This document shows, piece by piece, positions 1-9,084 of a stretch of 43,169 bases of DNA. Numbering within the stretch: position 1 is the first letter of the stretch; each line of letters starts with the position of its first letter. Origin of the DNA: Nocardia sp. (GTDB lineage: Bacteria > Actinomycetota > Actinomycetes > Mycobacteriales > Mycobacteriaceae). The translations under genes and the position numbers were made by a program. The notes beneath the pieces are model-generated. The model had not been told where the DNA came from, searched no databases, and saw only the letters and a list, made by a program, of their open reading frames with translations. The stretch lies in contig JACIXH010000016.1 in the NCBI GenBank assembly GCA_014360565.1, positions 1 through 43,169 of the forward strand, written 5' to 3'.

Positions 1-1
1 C

Positions 2-130
2 AAATCCCTGACCTACGCCCTGCGTTTCCGTGCCCCCGACCGCACCCTCACCGAAGACGAGGCCAGCGCCGCCCGCGACGCCGCCGTCGCCTCGGCCACC
101 ACCGCGGTCGGCGCCGAACTGCGCGGGTAG
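2..130 (+). CDS. pheT: Phenylalanine--tRNA ligase beta subunit, C-terminal end (partial)
   Basis: Only the last 42 codons and the stop are in the window. The frame reads [20 protein letters not shown] and continues to a TAG stop. This is the end of the anticodon-binding FDX-ACB domain that closes bacterial PheT, including the typical [19 protein letters not shown] strand and last helix. PheT pairs with PheS to charge tRNA-Phe in the cytoplasm. The identification is supported by the gene order known from mycobacteria, where pheST lies just upstream of argC. A strong hairpin follows 17 bases after the stop. Confidence 0.9.
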   Translation, partial: KSLTYALRFRAPDRTLTEDEASAARDAAVASATTAVGAELRG

Positions 131-146
131 TTCCGCCCTGGACATC

Positions 147-177
147 GAAGGCCGCCCGGTTCCGCCGGGCGGCCTTC
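147..177 (+). terminator. Intrinsic terminator after pheT
   Basis: There is a perfect 13-bp stem, GAAGGCCGCCCGG at 147-159 and its complement at 165-177, with a 5-base loop. It lies just beyond the pheT stop. The T-run is short (TTCGTCGTG), as is usual in high-GC actinomycetes. It should insulate pheST from the accessory region. Confidence 0.85.
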
Positions 178-262
178 GTCGTGCGGTTGTCTCGCCTGCC
201 GGAAATGCGGCGGAGTAGGGCGAGGGGTCGGGCTCGGGGCGAGGCGGGATAGGTTGGACGAT

Positions 263-1567
263 GTGTCGATGATGAAAGGCGCCAACGTCGCGGTGCCTGC
301 TGCTGCTGTCCGAGTCGAATTGGGTTGGCAGGCGGGGCCCGGGGTGCCCGATGCCGATGCTTCCGCGTTGTTGCTGGCCGGGGCGAAGGTGCGGTCTGAT
401 GACGACTTCGTGTTCTACAACCAGGCGATACATCCGTCGGGGGCGGTTCGCTATGAAGGCAAGCAGCGCGGACAGACCGTTGTCGATGCGCTGTCGGTGG
501 ATCTGGGGCGGGTCGAGGCACAGATCGAGACGATCGTGCTCGCCGCGTCCGCGGACGGGGGGACGTTCGGGCAGTTCCGCGGTCTCTACATTCGCGTGGT
601 CGATACGGCCACCGGCGCCGAAGTCGCGCGTTTCGACAGCAGCGGGGCGAGCACCGAGACCGCGTTCGTACTCGGTGAGCTGTATCGCCGTCAGGGTGCG
701 TGGAAGTTCCGTGCCGTCGGCCAGGGATACGACAGCGGATTGGCCGGGCTCGCAACCGATTTCGGCATCTCCGTCGACGATGCGCCCGCTGCCGCAGTGG
801 CCCCGCCGCAACAGACTCCGCCGCAGGGGCAACAATCGGCCCCGGCGCAGCAACAGCCCCACGTCCCGCCGACGCAGCCGTTCACTCCCGCACCCCAGCA
901 GAATCCCCACGTCGCTCAGCCCGCGCCACCTCCGGTGAATCTGGCGAAGCTTTCCCTCACCAAGGAAGCTCCGAGCGTCTCGCTGACCAAGCACGGCGCC
1001 ACCGGCGGCGTCATGCGCGTGAACCTCAACTGGACCTCGATGGCCGCCACCGGTCGCCTGTTCGGCAAACTTCGCGGTAAGAACATCGACCTCGACCTGT
1101 GCTGTTTCTTCGAATTGGTCGACGGCGCCATCGGTTCCGTGCGCGCCCTGGACCGTCGATTCGGTGCCCTCTACGAACCGCCGTTCATCCATCTCGACCA
1201 GGACGATCGCACCGGCGCCAGCGTCACCGGCGAGAATCTGTCGGTCAATCTCGACTGCACCCAGTTCATCCGCCGCATCCTCGTGTTCGCCTCGATCTAC
1301 GACGGCGCCAGCGACTTCCGCAATGTCCACGCCACCGTCACCCTGCAGACCGCGAACTCCGCGCCGATCGAGATGACCCTCGACGGCTGTACCGACAACT
1401 CCCGCGACGCGGTGTTGTTCGCGCTGGAGAACGTCGACGGTGCGTTCGTGGTGCGCCGCGAGGGCGCTTTCGTCCGCCCGCCCGCCGGTCAACCTGGTGG
1501 CGGCGTGGTGGAGATCGCTCGCCTCTACAACTGGGATTTCGGTTTCCAGGCAGGTCGCGGCAAGTGA
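263..1567 (+). CDS. Two-domain TerD family stress protein
   Basis: About 434 residues. The N-terminus (MMKGANVAVPAAAVRVELGW) and the following SDDDFVFYNQ stretch are hallmarks of TerD domains, the calcium-binding stress proteins linked to tellurite and other stress responses. A proline/glutamine-rich linker (about residues 180-235) joins a first TerD domain to a second one (about 240-434, with SLTKHGATGGVMRVNLNW near its start and DLCCFFEL inside). The start is uncertain. GTG 263 has AGG 9 bases upstream, while ATG 269 and TTG 254 are alternatives. The gene overlaps the next one by GTGA, so the two are probably translated together. The exact role is unknown; a cytoplasmic stress or membrane-associated role is typical of the family. 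Confidence 0.85.
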   Translation: MSMMKGANVAVPAAAVRVELGWQAGPGVPDADASALLLAGAKVRSDDDFVFYNQAIHPSGAVRYEGKQRGQTVVDALSVDLGRVEAQIETIVLAASADGGTFGQFRGLYIRVVDTATGAEVARFDSSGASTETAFVLGELYRRQGAWKFRAVGQGYDSGLAGLATDFGISVDDAPAAAVAPPQQTPPQGQQSAPAQQQPHVPPTQPFTPAPQQNPHVAQPAPPPVNLAKLSLTKEAPSVSLTKHGATGGVMRVNLNWTSMAATGRLFGKLRGKNIDLDLCCFFELVDGAIGSVRALDRRFGALYEPPFIHLDQDDRTGASVTGENLSVNLDCTQFIRRILVFASIYDGASDFRNVHATVTLQTANSAPIEMTLDGCTDNSRDAVLFALENVDGAFVVRREGAFVRPPAGQPGGGVVEIARLYNWDFGFQAGRGK

Positions 1568-2322
1568 TCCGCCACCCCGCGACGCGCGTGCTCAACGCGC
1601 TGGTCTACCACCCCGAAAAGCACCTCGTCCAAACCCCGGCGGCGCTGGGGCTGGACTACCGCGATCTCACCATGCGCACCGCCGACGGCATCGACGTGCA
1701 CGGCTGGTTCGTGCGCGCCGCGCGCCCACGCGGCCACATTCTCTACGCACACGGCAACGCGGGCACCATCGGCGACCGCGTCTCGATCATCGCACTGCTG
1801 GTCGACGCCGGTTTCGACGTGCTCGCCTTCGACTACCGCGGCTTCGGCCACAGTGCGGGCACTCCGTCCGAACACGGCACCTACCTCGACGCGCGGGCAG
1901 CCCGCCGGACCCTGCTCGAGCAACCGGAGGTCGATCCCGGCCGCGTCTACTACCTGGGTAAATCCCTCGGCGGCGGAGTCCTGCTCGAGCTGGCCTGCGA
2001 GCATCCACCGGCCGCCATGATCCTTGTGTCGACCTTCAGCGGCATGCGGGCGGCGGCCCGTTCGGTCTATCCGTTCCTGCCCGCGCCGCTGATCCCGAAC
2101 GCGTATCCGAGCCTGCGCCACATCGCGAACCTGCGCGTCCCGGTCCTGATGATGCACGGTGACCGCGACGAACTCCTCCCGCTGCGCCACGCCGAACGCC
2201 TGTACGAGGCGGCGCGGGATCCGAAACAGCTCATCGTGGTGCCCGGCGCGGGCCACAACGATGTGATCGACACGCTCGGCGCGCAGTGGGCGAAGATCAT
2301 CGCCGACTGGACTGCCCGATAG
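1564..2322 (+). CDS. Alpha/beta hydrolase (BEM46/ABHD13-like)
   Basis: 252 residues from a GTG that overlaps the TerD stop (GTGA). The nucleophile elbow GKSLGGG puts the catalytic Ser near residue 134. HGDRDELLP supplies the acid (Asp near 202) and GAGHND the His (near 231). An HGNAG oxyanion motif precedes the fold core. There is no signal peptide, so the enzyme should be cytoplasmic or membrane-associated through its hydrophobic surface. The ATG-poor upstream frame is not coding, because it lies inside the TerD gene. The substrate cannot be read from sequence; esters, thioesters or lipids are all possible. Overlap with the TerD gene implies a shared transcript and probably a shared physiological setting. 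Confidence 0.85.
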   Translation: MIRHPATRVLNALVYHPEKHLVQTPAALGLDYRDLTMRTADGIDVHGWFVRAARPRGHILYAHGNAGTIGDRVSIIALLVDAGFDVLAFDYRGFGHSAGTPSEHGTYLDARAARRTLLEQPEVDPGRVYYLGKSLGGGVLLELACEHPPAAMILVSTFSGMRAAARSVYPFLPAPLIPNAYPSLRHIANLRVPVLMMHGDRDELLPLRHAERLYEAARDPKQLIVVPGAGHNDVIDTLGAQWAKIIADWTAR

Positions 2323-2369
2323 CAGCCCGCACACCGGTCGGACTCGGTCATTCTGCGTAGCCTGGCGGG

Positions 2370-2870
2370 ATGAGCGAAACGAGCGAACTCCTCGGCCGCC
2401 TGGCTGCGCTGCCCGACGATGAGCTGGTTGCGGTGCTGCGCGCCGCGGTTGCCGGACGTCCCGGACTCGGCGCGGTCGCCGCCGCATTGGCCCACGTCGA
2501 CTTCACTGATGCCGATACCGGTAAACCTGTGACGCTGGACACGAACGTCATCGATGCGGAGGTGGCGCCCGTCGCATCCGGCCAGGTCGCAGGCGCGATA
2601 CCGGTACCGCCGGTACCGTCCGGGCTGCCGGAGACCGGCGCACCCACCGCCACCGGCGGGTATTCCACTTCCGGAGTACCGACATTCGACTCGGTTCGGG
2701 ATAAGGTCGAGCAGCGTTTCGGCACCGCGCAGGGAATGGACGAGCTAGACCGGCAGACTCCCGCGGGTCGCAGCGCGGACGAACAATGGGAGGCGCGGGA
2801 GAACGCCGCGCGTGATCGCCTGGACCAGATCCGGAAATCGATGCGGGGCAACGATTCCGGCGACAGCTAG
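2370..2870 (+). CDS. Hypothetical protein, 166 aa
   Basis: I do not recognise this family. The N-terminal 45 residues look helical (SELLGRLAALPDDELVAVLR). A low-complexity Pro/Val/Gly stretch follows (about 65-100), and then a charged, helical C-terminal part rich in Arg, Glu and Asp (about 105-160). There is no signal peptide or membrane segment. It lies 47 bases after the hydrolase gene on the same strand and 48 bases before the next gene. Third-position GC and codon use look like the neighbours, so it is probably a real gene. Confidence 0.65.
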   Translation: MSETSELLGRLAALPDDELVAVLRAAVAGRPGLGAVAAALAHVDFTDADTGKPVTLDTNVIDAEVAPVASGQVAGAIPVPPVPSGLPETGAPTATGGYSTSGVPTFDSVRDKVEQRFGTAQGMDELDRQTPAGRSADEQWEARENAARDRLDQIRKSMRGNDSGDS

Positions 2871-2918
2871 CCTCGCGTCCTCCCTTCCCGCAACGACCGT
2901 GATGGGTGGACACAGCAC

Positions 2919-3944
2919 ATGACTCAGGCGCGCCAGATCGCCGACCGACTGCTCGATGCGCAGGTGGAATTCCTGCTCGCCGAGGTGACCGGTGAACGGT
3001 TCGCCGAGGTGATCGCTCGCGATGTGGCCGCGGTGCTGGCCGTGGGTGAGACGATCCGGTTCGGCGACGTGGTCTCCCTGGAACAGGGCGAACAGACCGT
3101 GGCCACGGTGTTCGACCGCATCGGCGGCAGCCCCGTGATCGCCGACACCGTCGGCGTCTTCGCCGACGCGATCTACGACCACATCGCGTCCAACACCGAA
3201 TACACCCTCGGCGATGTCGTCGACCGCGAACCGGTGGAAGCGTTGCTGGAGAAGATCTTCGGCATGCACCAGGCGCAGGAGCGGATCCTGGACCGGCTCA
3301 CCGAGAGCCCGCTCGTCGCCACCGTCGCCTCGCGTTTCGTCGACAAGCTGATCGGCGATTTCGTGCAGGCCAATCGCGAACGCGCCGAGAAGATTCCGGG
3401 CGTCTCGTCGTTGATGTCGCTGGGACAGTCCGCGGCCAACCGGGCCAAGAAGGTCGCGGCCGACAGCACCTTCGTCGGTGATCTCGCGGGCAAAGGCGCG
3501 CTGTTCGCGCTCAAGCGCACCAACAACGCGATCCGCGACATGCTGCGCGACGCACCCGTGCATTCGGCGGCGATGGAATTCTGGGACCTGCACGCCGACG
3601 AACCCGTCGCGGGCCTGCGGGAATACCTCACCCAGAAGGACCTCAACGAGCTGGTCCAGATCTGCTACGAGATCGCGGTGACGACCAGGGAGAAGGAGTA
3701 CTTCGGCCTGCTCGTGCGCGAGTGCGTCGAGGTGTTCTACGCCAGGTACGCCAATCACACGCTCTCGGCGATGCTGCCCGAGCTCGGTCTCGACGCCGAC
3801 GACATCAGTGCCGAGATCCTGCGCTACGGCCCGGCCGTGATCGAGTCGGCCAAGCGCAACGGCGTGCTGGCCGGGCTGATCCGCGAACGCCTCGCGCCGT
3901 TCTTCTACTCCGAGCAGGTGCTGGGAATTCTCGGCGGCGAGTAG
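2919..3944 (+). CDS. Hypothetical helical protein, 341 aa
   Basis: I do not recognise the family. The protein is predicted to be almost entirely alpha-helical, without a signal peptide or clear membrane segments. It has repeated amphipathic helices such as QIADRLLDAQVEFLLAEVTG near the start and LNELVQICYEIAVTTREKEY near residue 245. The ATG at 2919 follows a short spacer after the preceding hypothetical gene, suggesting one transcription unit. It ends 34 bases before the convergent lipase gene. Length and codon use argue for a real gene; function is unknown. Confidence 0.7.
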   Translation: MTQARQIADRLLDAQVEFLLAEVTGERFAEVIARDVAAVLAVGETIRFGDVVSLEQGEQTVATVFDRIGGSPVIADTVGVFADAIYDHIASNTEYTLGDVVDREPVEALLEKIFGMHQAQERILDRLTESPLVATVASRFVDKLIGDFVQANRERAEKIPGVSSLMSLGQSAANRAKKVAADSTFVGDLAGKGALFALKRTNNAIRDMLRDAPVHSAAMEFWDLHADEPVAGLREYLTQKDLNELVQICYEIAVTTREKEYFGLLVRECVEVFYARYANHTLSAMLPELGLDADDISAEILRYGPAVIESAKRNGVLAGLIRERLAPFFYSEQVLGILGGE

Positions 3945-3978
3945 TTTCCCCGGCGCTGTCGTCGCGGCCGCGTCGGTC

Positions 3979-5361
3979 TCAGTGACCTCCCAGCGGCATG
4001 CCGAACAGGGAGGCGAACTTCGCGGCGAGCGAGTCGCCGAGGAAGTCCAGGGCGCCGGGGGTGGCGGCCATGGTGCCCGCGTCGGAGATGGTGCAGCCGG
4101 TGGGGGCGGGGATGCCGTCGAGCCGGTCGCGCAGCCACAGCAGCGCGGCCGGGCCGCCGACCAGTTCCGCGACGATGTGCTCGCTGGCGTGGTCGCGCGT
4201 GTAGGTGAGCGAGGTGTCCGGATCGCGGCAGTAGGTGTCGACCAGGGCGTCGGTGGCGGCCAGGGGCAGGATCTCGTCCCATGCCGAGTGCCAGACGAAC
4301 AGGGGCATGTCGGGCACGGACTGGCCCATGCGGGTCTCGGCGATCATGGCCGCGACCGGGGGGTCGTCCAAGGGGTTGCCGTCGGAGCCGATCATTCCGG
4401 TGAGGTCGAGGAACGGCAGCAGCGCCGACTGATACTGCACACACAGCGGCGATTTCACCGCGAGCAGCCCTTTGCCGAGCGGGTCGAGCCGCTGATCGAG
4501 ATAGGCGGCGAAGTCGGGGTACTCGCGGGTGAGTCCGATGACGGCGGCGAACACCAGCCCCGAGGTGAGCTGATTGTTCGACATCTGCAGTGCCGCACCG
4601 AGATCCGCACCGACTCCGCCTTCGGCCGCGCCCACGATGTTCAGTTCCGGTGCGTAGGAGGCGTGCAGTTCGGCGGCGTGGCCGGTCGCGATCGAGCCGC
4701 CCGAGTAACCGTAGAGCCCCACCGGTGCCCTCGGCCCCGCCTCGAGCGGGGCGAAGCTGGTCGCGGCGCGAATACCGTCGAGGGTGATCCGGCCCGCCAG
4801 CGGTCCGGCCGCGTAGGCCGAGTTCGGACCCTGATGGTCCGGGACGACGACGGCCCAGCCCTGCGACAGTGCGGCCTGGGCGAACAGGAATTCGGCGGGC
4901 ACCACGATCTGACCGGCCAGCGGCGCCACCGAAAGATGCTGGAGCGCATAGGAAGGCGCGCAGTAGCCCGCGGTCGAGTCCTCGGCCAGCTGCACCGAGA
5001 GCAGCTTGCGTGGTGCCTGCGCCTGCCCCCGCGGCTTGATCAGGGTGGCGACCGCGGGGATGGCCTCGTCACGGCTGTTGTTCGAGCGATAGGACACCTG
5101 CCAGGCGTCGACATCGATCGGCAGCAGGCCGAAATCGGCGACGCGGACCTGGCGCACCGCGATGATCGCGCCCGGGGCAGTGGCCGCCACGACGTCGGCG
5201 GGCGGCAGGTAGAAGCCCGGATCCAGTTCGGGCGGCAGCGGAATCACCGGCGGCGGCGTGGCCGGCGCTTCGGCGGCCACCGACCCGGCGGTCAATACCG
5301 TGGCGGCCGCGAGCACGCCGGTGGCAAGGGCGAGCCATCGCTGGACGAAGGGAGATCTCAT
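3979..5361 (-). CDS. Secreted lipase, LIP family
   Basis: About 460 residues. The N-terminus has a Sec signal peptide (MRSPFVQRWLALATGVLAAA, then an alanine-rich end at VAAEAPA). The mature part matches secretory triacylglycerol lipases of the LIP family found in Nocardia, Rhodococcus and Candida. It has VVPDHQGPNSAY, the nucleophile motif GYSGGS, an acid in VWHSAWDEILPL, and a His in DHASEH near the C-terminus. A GTG at 5379 would add six residues, but ATG 5361 gives a cleaner signal peptide. The TetR gene 5443-6081 lies just upstream on the same strand. A perfect 22-bp palindrome sits directly in front of this gene, so TetR control by lipid or fatty acid is a reasonable inference. Confidence 0.9.
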   Translation of the reverse strand: MRSPFVQRWLALATGVLAAATVLTAGSVAAEAPATPPPVIPLPPELDPGFYLPPADVVAATAPGAIIAVRQVRVADFGLLPIDVDAWQVSYRSNNSRDEAIPAVATLIKPRGQAQAPRKLLSVQLAEDSTAGYCAPSYALQHLSVAPLAGQIVVPAEFLFAQAALSQGWAVVVPDHQGPNSAYAAGPLAGRITLDGIRAATSFAPLEAGPRAPVGLYGYSGGSIATGHAAELHASYAPELNIVGAAEGGVGADLGAALQMSNNQLTSGLVFAAVIGLTREYPDFAAYLDQRLDPLGKGLLAVKSPLCVQYQSALLPFLDLTGMIGSDGNPLDDPPVAAMIAETRMGQSVPDMPLFVWHSAWDEILPLAATDALVDTYCRDPDTSLTYTRDHASEHIVAELVGGPAALLWLRDRLDGIPAPTGCTISDAGTMAATPGALDFLGDSLAAKFASLFGMPLGGH

Positions 5362-5383
5362 TGGGCGCACAGTCCTCACGTGA

Positions 5384-5405
5384 ATTGAGACGCCTTCGTC
5401 TCAAT
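5384..5405. promoter_or_regulatory. Palindromic operator upstream of lipase
   Basis: ATTGAGACG at 5384-5392 and its exact complement CGTCTCAAT at 5397-5405 are separated by CCTT. It lies between the TetR gene and the lipase start. Size and symmetry fit a TetR dimer site. The first arm contains TTGAGA, a possible -35 for the lipase read on the minus strand. Assignment to the neighbouring TetR is inference. Confidence 0.65.
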
Positions 5406-5442
5406 AGCGGAAACTATGACACGAGTGTGGCGTGGATCGCAA

Positions 5443-6081
5443 TCACTCGGCGGGCGGAGCGGCCGAGATGAGGGCATGGAGGATGGTGGAGAAGACATCG
5501 ACCAGCTCGTCGACGGGCGGGCGTGGATCGTCCAGACTCCACTGGTGCACTGCGCCGTTCACCGCGCCGATGAACGCCGCCATCGGCACGCGCCAGCCGC
5601 CGGACGGCATCCGCACACCGTCTCGACCGGCCGCGATCGCGGTGACCACCTCGCCCCAGCGCTCCCTGACCTGGGCCCGGTATTGCTCGAGCTCGGGACT
5701 GACCCCGACGATGTCGACGAAAGCGACTTTGGCGCACCGGATATCGTCGGTGATCGCCGTCGTGTACGCCCGCACCGCCGCGTCGATGAGCGCGCGCAGG
5801 TCGGATTCCGCGGTCGAGAGTGCCTCGGCCACTGCTTGCCCGGCCTTGTCCTGGACGAAGTCGTACACCGCCACGAGCAATTCCTCGCGGCCGGCGAACT
5901 GTTCGTAGAACTGGCGCCGCGACAACCCCGCGGCCGCGCACACATCGGTCAGCGAACTGTTGGCATAGGACTTCTCCGCGAAAACGGTGAGCCCCGCGTC
6001 GATGAACAGTGCCCGGCGCTCGACCTGTCGTTCGGCGACCGAGGTGCCGGTGTAGTTGTGTCGAGTCCGCCCAGATGTCAC
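5443..6081 (-). CDS. TetR family transcriptional regulator
   Basis: 212 residues from a GTG start. The N-terminal helix-turn-helix is clear: ALFIDAGLTVFAEKSYANSS, then LTDVCAAAGLSRRQFYEQF (about residues 24-68). The C-terminal ligand/dimer domain is helical and typical of fatty-acid, lipid or drug sensors. It starts nine bases after the siderophore ATPase stop and runs in the same direction as both that operon and the lipase, so it could be read from the iron-regulated promoter as well as its own. The best target is the lipase palindrome at 5384-5405. Confidence 0.9.
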   Translation of the reverse strand: MTSGRTRHNYTGTSVAERQVERRALFIDAGLTVFAEKSYANSSLTDVCAAAGLSRRQFYEQFAGREELLVAVYDFVQDKAGQAVAEALSTAESDLRALIDAAVRAYTTAITDDIRCAKVAFVDIVGVSPELEQYRAQVRERWGEVVTAIAAGRDGVRMPSGGWRVPMAAFIGAVNGAVHQWSLDDPRPPVDELVDVFSTILHALISAAPPAE

Positions 6082-6090
6082 CCCATGACC

Positions 6091-6891
6091 CTACGAGGTG
6101 GCGGTGGCCACCGGTCCGATCGGGACTACCAGCGGAGTTCCGGTGACCGGGTCCTCGATCACCTTCGCGCGCAGTCCGAACACCTCCGCGACGACCTCCT
6201 CGGTGAGGACTTCGGCCGGCGGGCCCGCGGCGACCACGCGACCGCCACGCATCGCGACCAGTCGATCCGCGTAGCGCGCGGCGAGATTCAAGTCGTGCAG
6301 CACCATCACCACCGTCCGGCCTGCTTCGGCGTGGAGGCGACGGACCAGGTCGAGCACCTCGATCTGGTGGGCGAGGTCGAGGAAGGTGGTGGGTTCGTCG
6401 AGCAGCAGCAGGTCGGTGTTCTGCGCCAGCGCCATCGAGATCCAGGCGCGCTGGCGTTGCCCGCCGGACAGCTCGTCGAGTGAGCGATCAGCGAACTCGA
6501 CCATGTCGGTCCAGGTCAGGGCTTCGGTGATGGCGGCCTCGTCGTCGGCGGACCACTGGCGATACCAGCGCTGGTGCGGGTGCCTGCCGCGGGCTACCAG
6601 GTCGGCGACGGTGAGGCCTTCGGGCGCGAGCGGGGATTGGGGAAGGATGCCGAGCACGCGCGCCACTTCCTTGGTCGACATGCGGTCGATCCGGGCGCCG
6701 TCGAGGACGACATGACCACCGGCGGGCCGCATCAGCCGGGCCATCGCCCGCAGCAGCGTCGATTTACCGCATCCGTTGGGTCCGATCACCGCGGTGACGG
6801 TGCCGCCGGTGATCTCCAGATTCAGACCGTCGACGACGGTGGTCGGCCCGTAGCCGAGGGTCAGATCGTTGGCTTGCAGCCGAACGGTCAT
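6091..6891 (-). CDS. Iron-siderophore ABC transporter ATP-binding protein
   Basis: 266 residues, FepC/FecE type. Walker A GPNGCGKS is at about 37-44, the signature LSGGQRQR at 141-148, and Walker B LLLLDEP at 161-167. It energises import of ferric siderophores through the two permeases encoded upstream. Its ATG at 6891 overlaps the permease stop (TGATG), so translation is coupled; the GTG one codon earlier is a less likely start. It is the third gene of a permease-permease-ATPase operon. Confidence 0.93.
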   Translation of the reverse strand: MTVRLQANDLTLGYGPTTVVDGLNLEITGGTVTAVIGPNGCGKSTLLRAMARLMRPAGGHVVLDGARIDRMSTKEVARVLGILPQSPLAPEGLTVADLVARGRHPHQRWYRQWSADDEAAITEALTWTDMVEFADRSLDELSGGQRQRAWISMALAQNTDLLLLDEPTTFLDLAHQIEVLDLVRRLHAEAGRTVVMVLHDLNLAARYADRLVAMRGGRVVAAGPPAEVLTEEVVAEVFGLRAKVIEDPVTGTPLVVPIGPVATATS

Positions 6892-7973
6892 CACACGCCC
6901 GCTTTCCCGGCACGATTGCGCCGCATCAACAGATAGATCAGATAGGGCGCGCCGAGCACGGCGGTGATCACGCCGACCGGGAGCTCACCCGCGGGCAGCA
7001 GCGTGCGGGCGACGAGGTCGGCGGTGACGGTGAACGCCGCGCCGAGCATCGCCGAGGTCAGCAGCGGTGGTTGCGCCGAACCGGTCAGACGCAGCGCCAC
7101 CTGCGGCACGGCGAGTGCGATGAAGATGATCGCGCCCGCCGACGCGGTGGCGACCCCGGCCAGCAGCACCGCGAGGACCAGCAGCGTCAGCCGGGCGGCA
7201 TTGAGCCGCACGCCGAGTGAGCGAGCGGTGTCGTCGCCGAAATGCAGCGCCCCGAGCAGGTGAGTGCCCGCGAGGACGATCGGCACCAGGACGGCCAGGG
7301 CTGTCGCGACGGGGGTGACCTGGATCCAGCTGCTGCCGTTGAGGCTGCCGGTCAGCCAGGTCACCGCCCGTGTCGCGACATCGACTTCGCCGACGCTGAG
7401 CAGCCAGAAGGTCACGCTGGACAGCAGTGAACCGGCGCCGAGCCCGACGAGCACGAGCCGATACCCCTCGATGCCGCCACGCCAGGCCAGCATGAACACG
7501 CAGAGCGCGGCGAGCAATCCGCCGAGCATCGACGCGACGGGCACCCCGATCTCGGCGGCCGCGCCGCTGAGCTGACCGCGGCTGCCCGACAGAGCGATCA
7601 CCGCGACAGCGGCCACGCTCGAACCCGCCGTGACGCCGAGGATATCGGGGCTCGACAGGGGATTGCGGGCGATGCCCTGGGTGATCGCGCCCGACAACGC
7701 CAGCGCCGCGCCGACCAGCGCGCCGGTGAGAATCCGGGGCAGCCGCAGATCCCACACCACATACGCCAGGCCCTCGTCGCCACCGCCGGTGAGCACCGCG
7801 AGCACATCCCACGGCGTGACCGGACCGCCGTCGGACATCGTGTAGGTGCCCAGCGCGAGCGCCACGCAACTCGCGGCGCCGAGGATCACCAATCCGATCA
7901 CCAGGACCGCGCTCGTGCGAAGACGCAGCTGCCATGACACCGGTCCCAGCCGGACCGCCCGGACGGTGCTCAT
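6891..7973 (-). CDS. Iron-siderophore ABC transporter permease, FecCD family (second)
   Basis: 360 residues from the ATG at 7973, which overlaps the stop of the first permease by ATGA. An upstream frame extension to 8615 is only a shadow of the first permease gene. There are about nine to ten hydrophobic helices. FecCD family motifs include [39 protein letters not shown] and the C-terminal [20 protein letters not shown]. It would form a heterodimeric channel in the membrane with the product of 7970-9001. Confidence 0.92.
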   Translation of the reverse strand: MSTVRAVRLGPVSWQLRLRTSAVLVIGLVILGAASCVALALGTYTMSDGGPVTPWDVLAVLTGGGDEGLAYVVWDLRLPRILTGALVGAALALSGAITQGIARNPLSSPDILGVTAGSSVAAVAVIALSGSRGQLSGAAAEIGVPVASMLGGLLAALCVFMLAWRGGIEGYRLVLVGLGAGSLLSSVTFWLLSVGEVDVATRAVTWLTGSLNGSSWIQVTPVATALAVLVPIVLAGTHLLGALHFGDDTARSLGVRLNAARLTLLVLAVLLAGVATASAGAIIFIALAVPQVALRLTGSAQPPLLTSAMLGAAFTVTADLVARTLLPAGELPVGVITAVLGAPYLIYLLMRRNRAGKAGV

Positions 7974-9001
7974 ATGCTCACCAGCTTGCGGCGGCGGACC
8001 AGCACGATGAAGAACGGGACACCGACGAAGGCGAGCATGATGCCTGCGGGCAGTTCGCCCTTGTCCAGCACCAGTCGTCCCGCGATGTCGGCGACCAGCA
8101 CCATGACCACGCCGAGCAGTCCGGCCACGGGCACCAGCCAGCGGTAGTCGGGACCGGTGATGCCGCGCGCCAGGTGGGGAACGACAAGCCCGACGAAGCC
8201 CAGCGGTCCGGCGATCGCCACGACCGCGCCGGTCAGCAGCACGATCGAACCGATGCCGACGGCGCGAGCCAGGAACACGCGGTGGCCGAGTGCGCGGGCG
8301 GTGTCCTCGCCGAGGCCGAGCGCGTTGAGGGCCGAGGTGTTGGCCAGCGCGAGCACGATCCCGACGATGACGAAAGGTGTTGCCTGACCGAGCACGTCGA
8401 GGTTGGATCCGACCAGCGAACCGGCCTTCCAGAAGCGATAGATGTCGGTGACGTCGGTGTCGAACAGGACCACCGCCGAGATGAGGCCCTGCAGCAGATA
8501 GCTGACGGCGGCGCCCGCCAGGGCCAGGGTCACCGGGGTGGGTCCGCCGCGACCCGTCGCGCCGATGACGAAAACGGTGATGGTCGCGATCAGCGCACCG
8601 GCGAAGCCGAACCACACGTAGCCGAACAGGCTGGTGACCCCGCCGATCATCACCACCGCGACGATGCCGAGCGCCGCGCCCTGGGTGATGCCGAGCAGCG
8701 CGGGGTCGGCCAGCGGGTTTCTGGTGTGCCCCTGGATCACCGCGCCCGCGATGCCGAGCGCGACGCCGGCGAGTACACCGAGCAGGGTCCGTGGCAGCCG
8801 CAGGCCGTTGACGATAGCGCCGGTCTCGGTGTCGGTCGTGCCGCCGAGTGCCTGCAGAACATCGAGCGGGGGGATGAATTTGGAGCCGACGGCCAAGCTG
8901 AGCAGGACGGCGGCCAGCACTGCTGCCAGCAGTCCGGTGATGAGTAGCAACCGGCGAGACCGCGTGTTGGCGAACACGACTCCGGGCGGTGATGCGGTCA
9001 C
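7970..9001 (-). CDS. Iron-siderophore ABC transporter permease, FecCD family (first)
   Basis: 343 residues. The GTG start at 9001 follows a GAGGGA ribosome site. Signatures are LRLPRTLLGVLAGVALGIAG, HTRNPLADPALLGITQGAAL, and DIAGRLVLDKGELPAGIMLA near the C-terminus, with many hydrophobic helices. It is the first gene of the import operon. The minus-strand promoter TTGCTA (9050-9045), 18 bases, TAATTT (9026-9021) lies in the region shared with the divergent binding-protein gene and contains an iron-box-like sequence. Confidence 0.93.
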   Translation of the reverse strand: MTASPPGVVFANTRSRRLLLITGLLAAVLAAVLLSLAVGSKFIPPLDVLQALGGTTDTETGAIVNGLRLPRTLLGVLAGVALGIAGAVIQGHTRNPLADPALLGITQGAALGIVAVVMIGGVTSLFGYVWFGFAGALIATITVFVIGATGRGGPTPVTLALAGAAVSYLLQGLISAVVLFDTDVTDIYRFWKAGSLVGSNLDVLGQATPFVIVGIVLALANTSALNALGLGEDTARALGHRVFLARAVGIGSIVLLTGAVVAIAGPLGFVGLVVPHLARGITGPDYRWLVPVAGLLGVVMVLVADIAGRLVLDKGELPAGIMLAFVGVPFFIVLVRRRKLVSI

Positions 9002-9020
9002 TTTCCCTCTTCGCAGTTGG

Positions 9021-9055
9021 AAATTAGGTAAGGCTTCGCTAGGTTAGCAACCTAA
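9021..9055. promoter_or_regulatory. Divergent promoter with DtxR/IdeR-like iron box
   Basis: TTAGGTAAGGCTTCGCTAG at 9024-9042 matches 14 of 19 positions of the IdeR/DtxR consensus as I recall it. A second overlapping symmetrical element, TAGGTT-AGC-AACCTA, follows at 9040-9054. Both lie between the divergent binding-protein and permease genes and within the spacer of a plausible minus-strand promoter. Iron repression of both directions is expected. It is visible by eye only and no profile score was computed. Confidence 0.7.
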
Positions 9056-9084
9056 CGAGCACTGAAACCAATCGGGAGACGTCG

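Noticed and set aside
1099..1563. Upstream in-frame extension of the alpha/beta hydrolase
   Set aside because: It lies inside the TerD gene in another frame, is Arg/Pro-rich, and the GTGA overlap with a typical N-terminus gives a better start.
5384..5405. Palindrome considered as a terminator of the TetR gene
   Set aside because: The arms are AT-containing and 9 bp with no T-run, and it lies immediately before the lipase start. An operator is the better reading.
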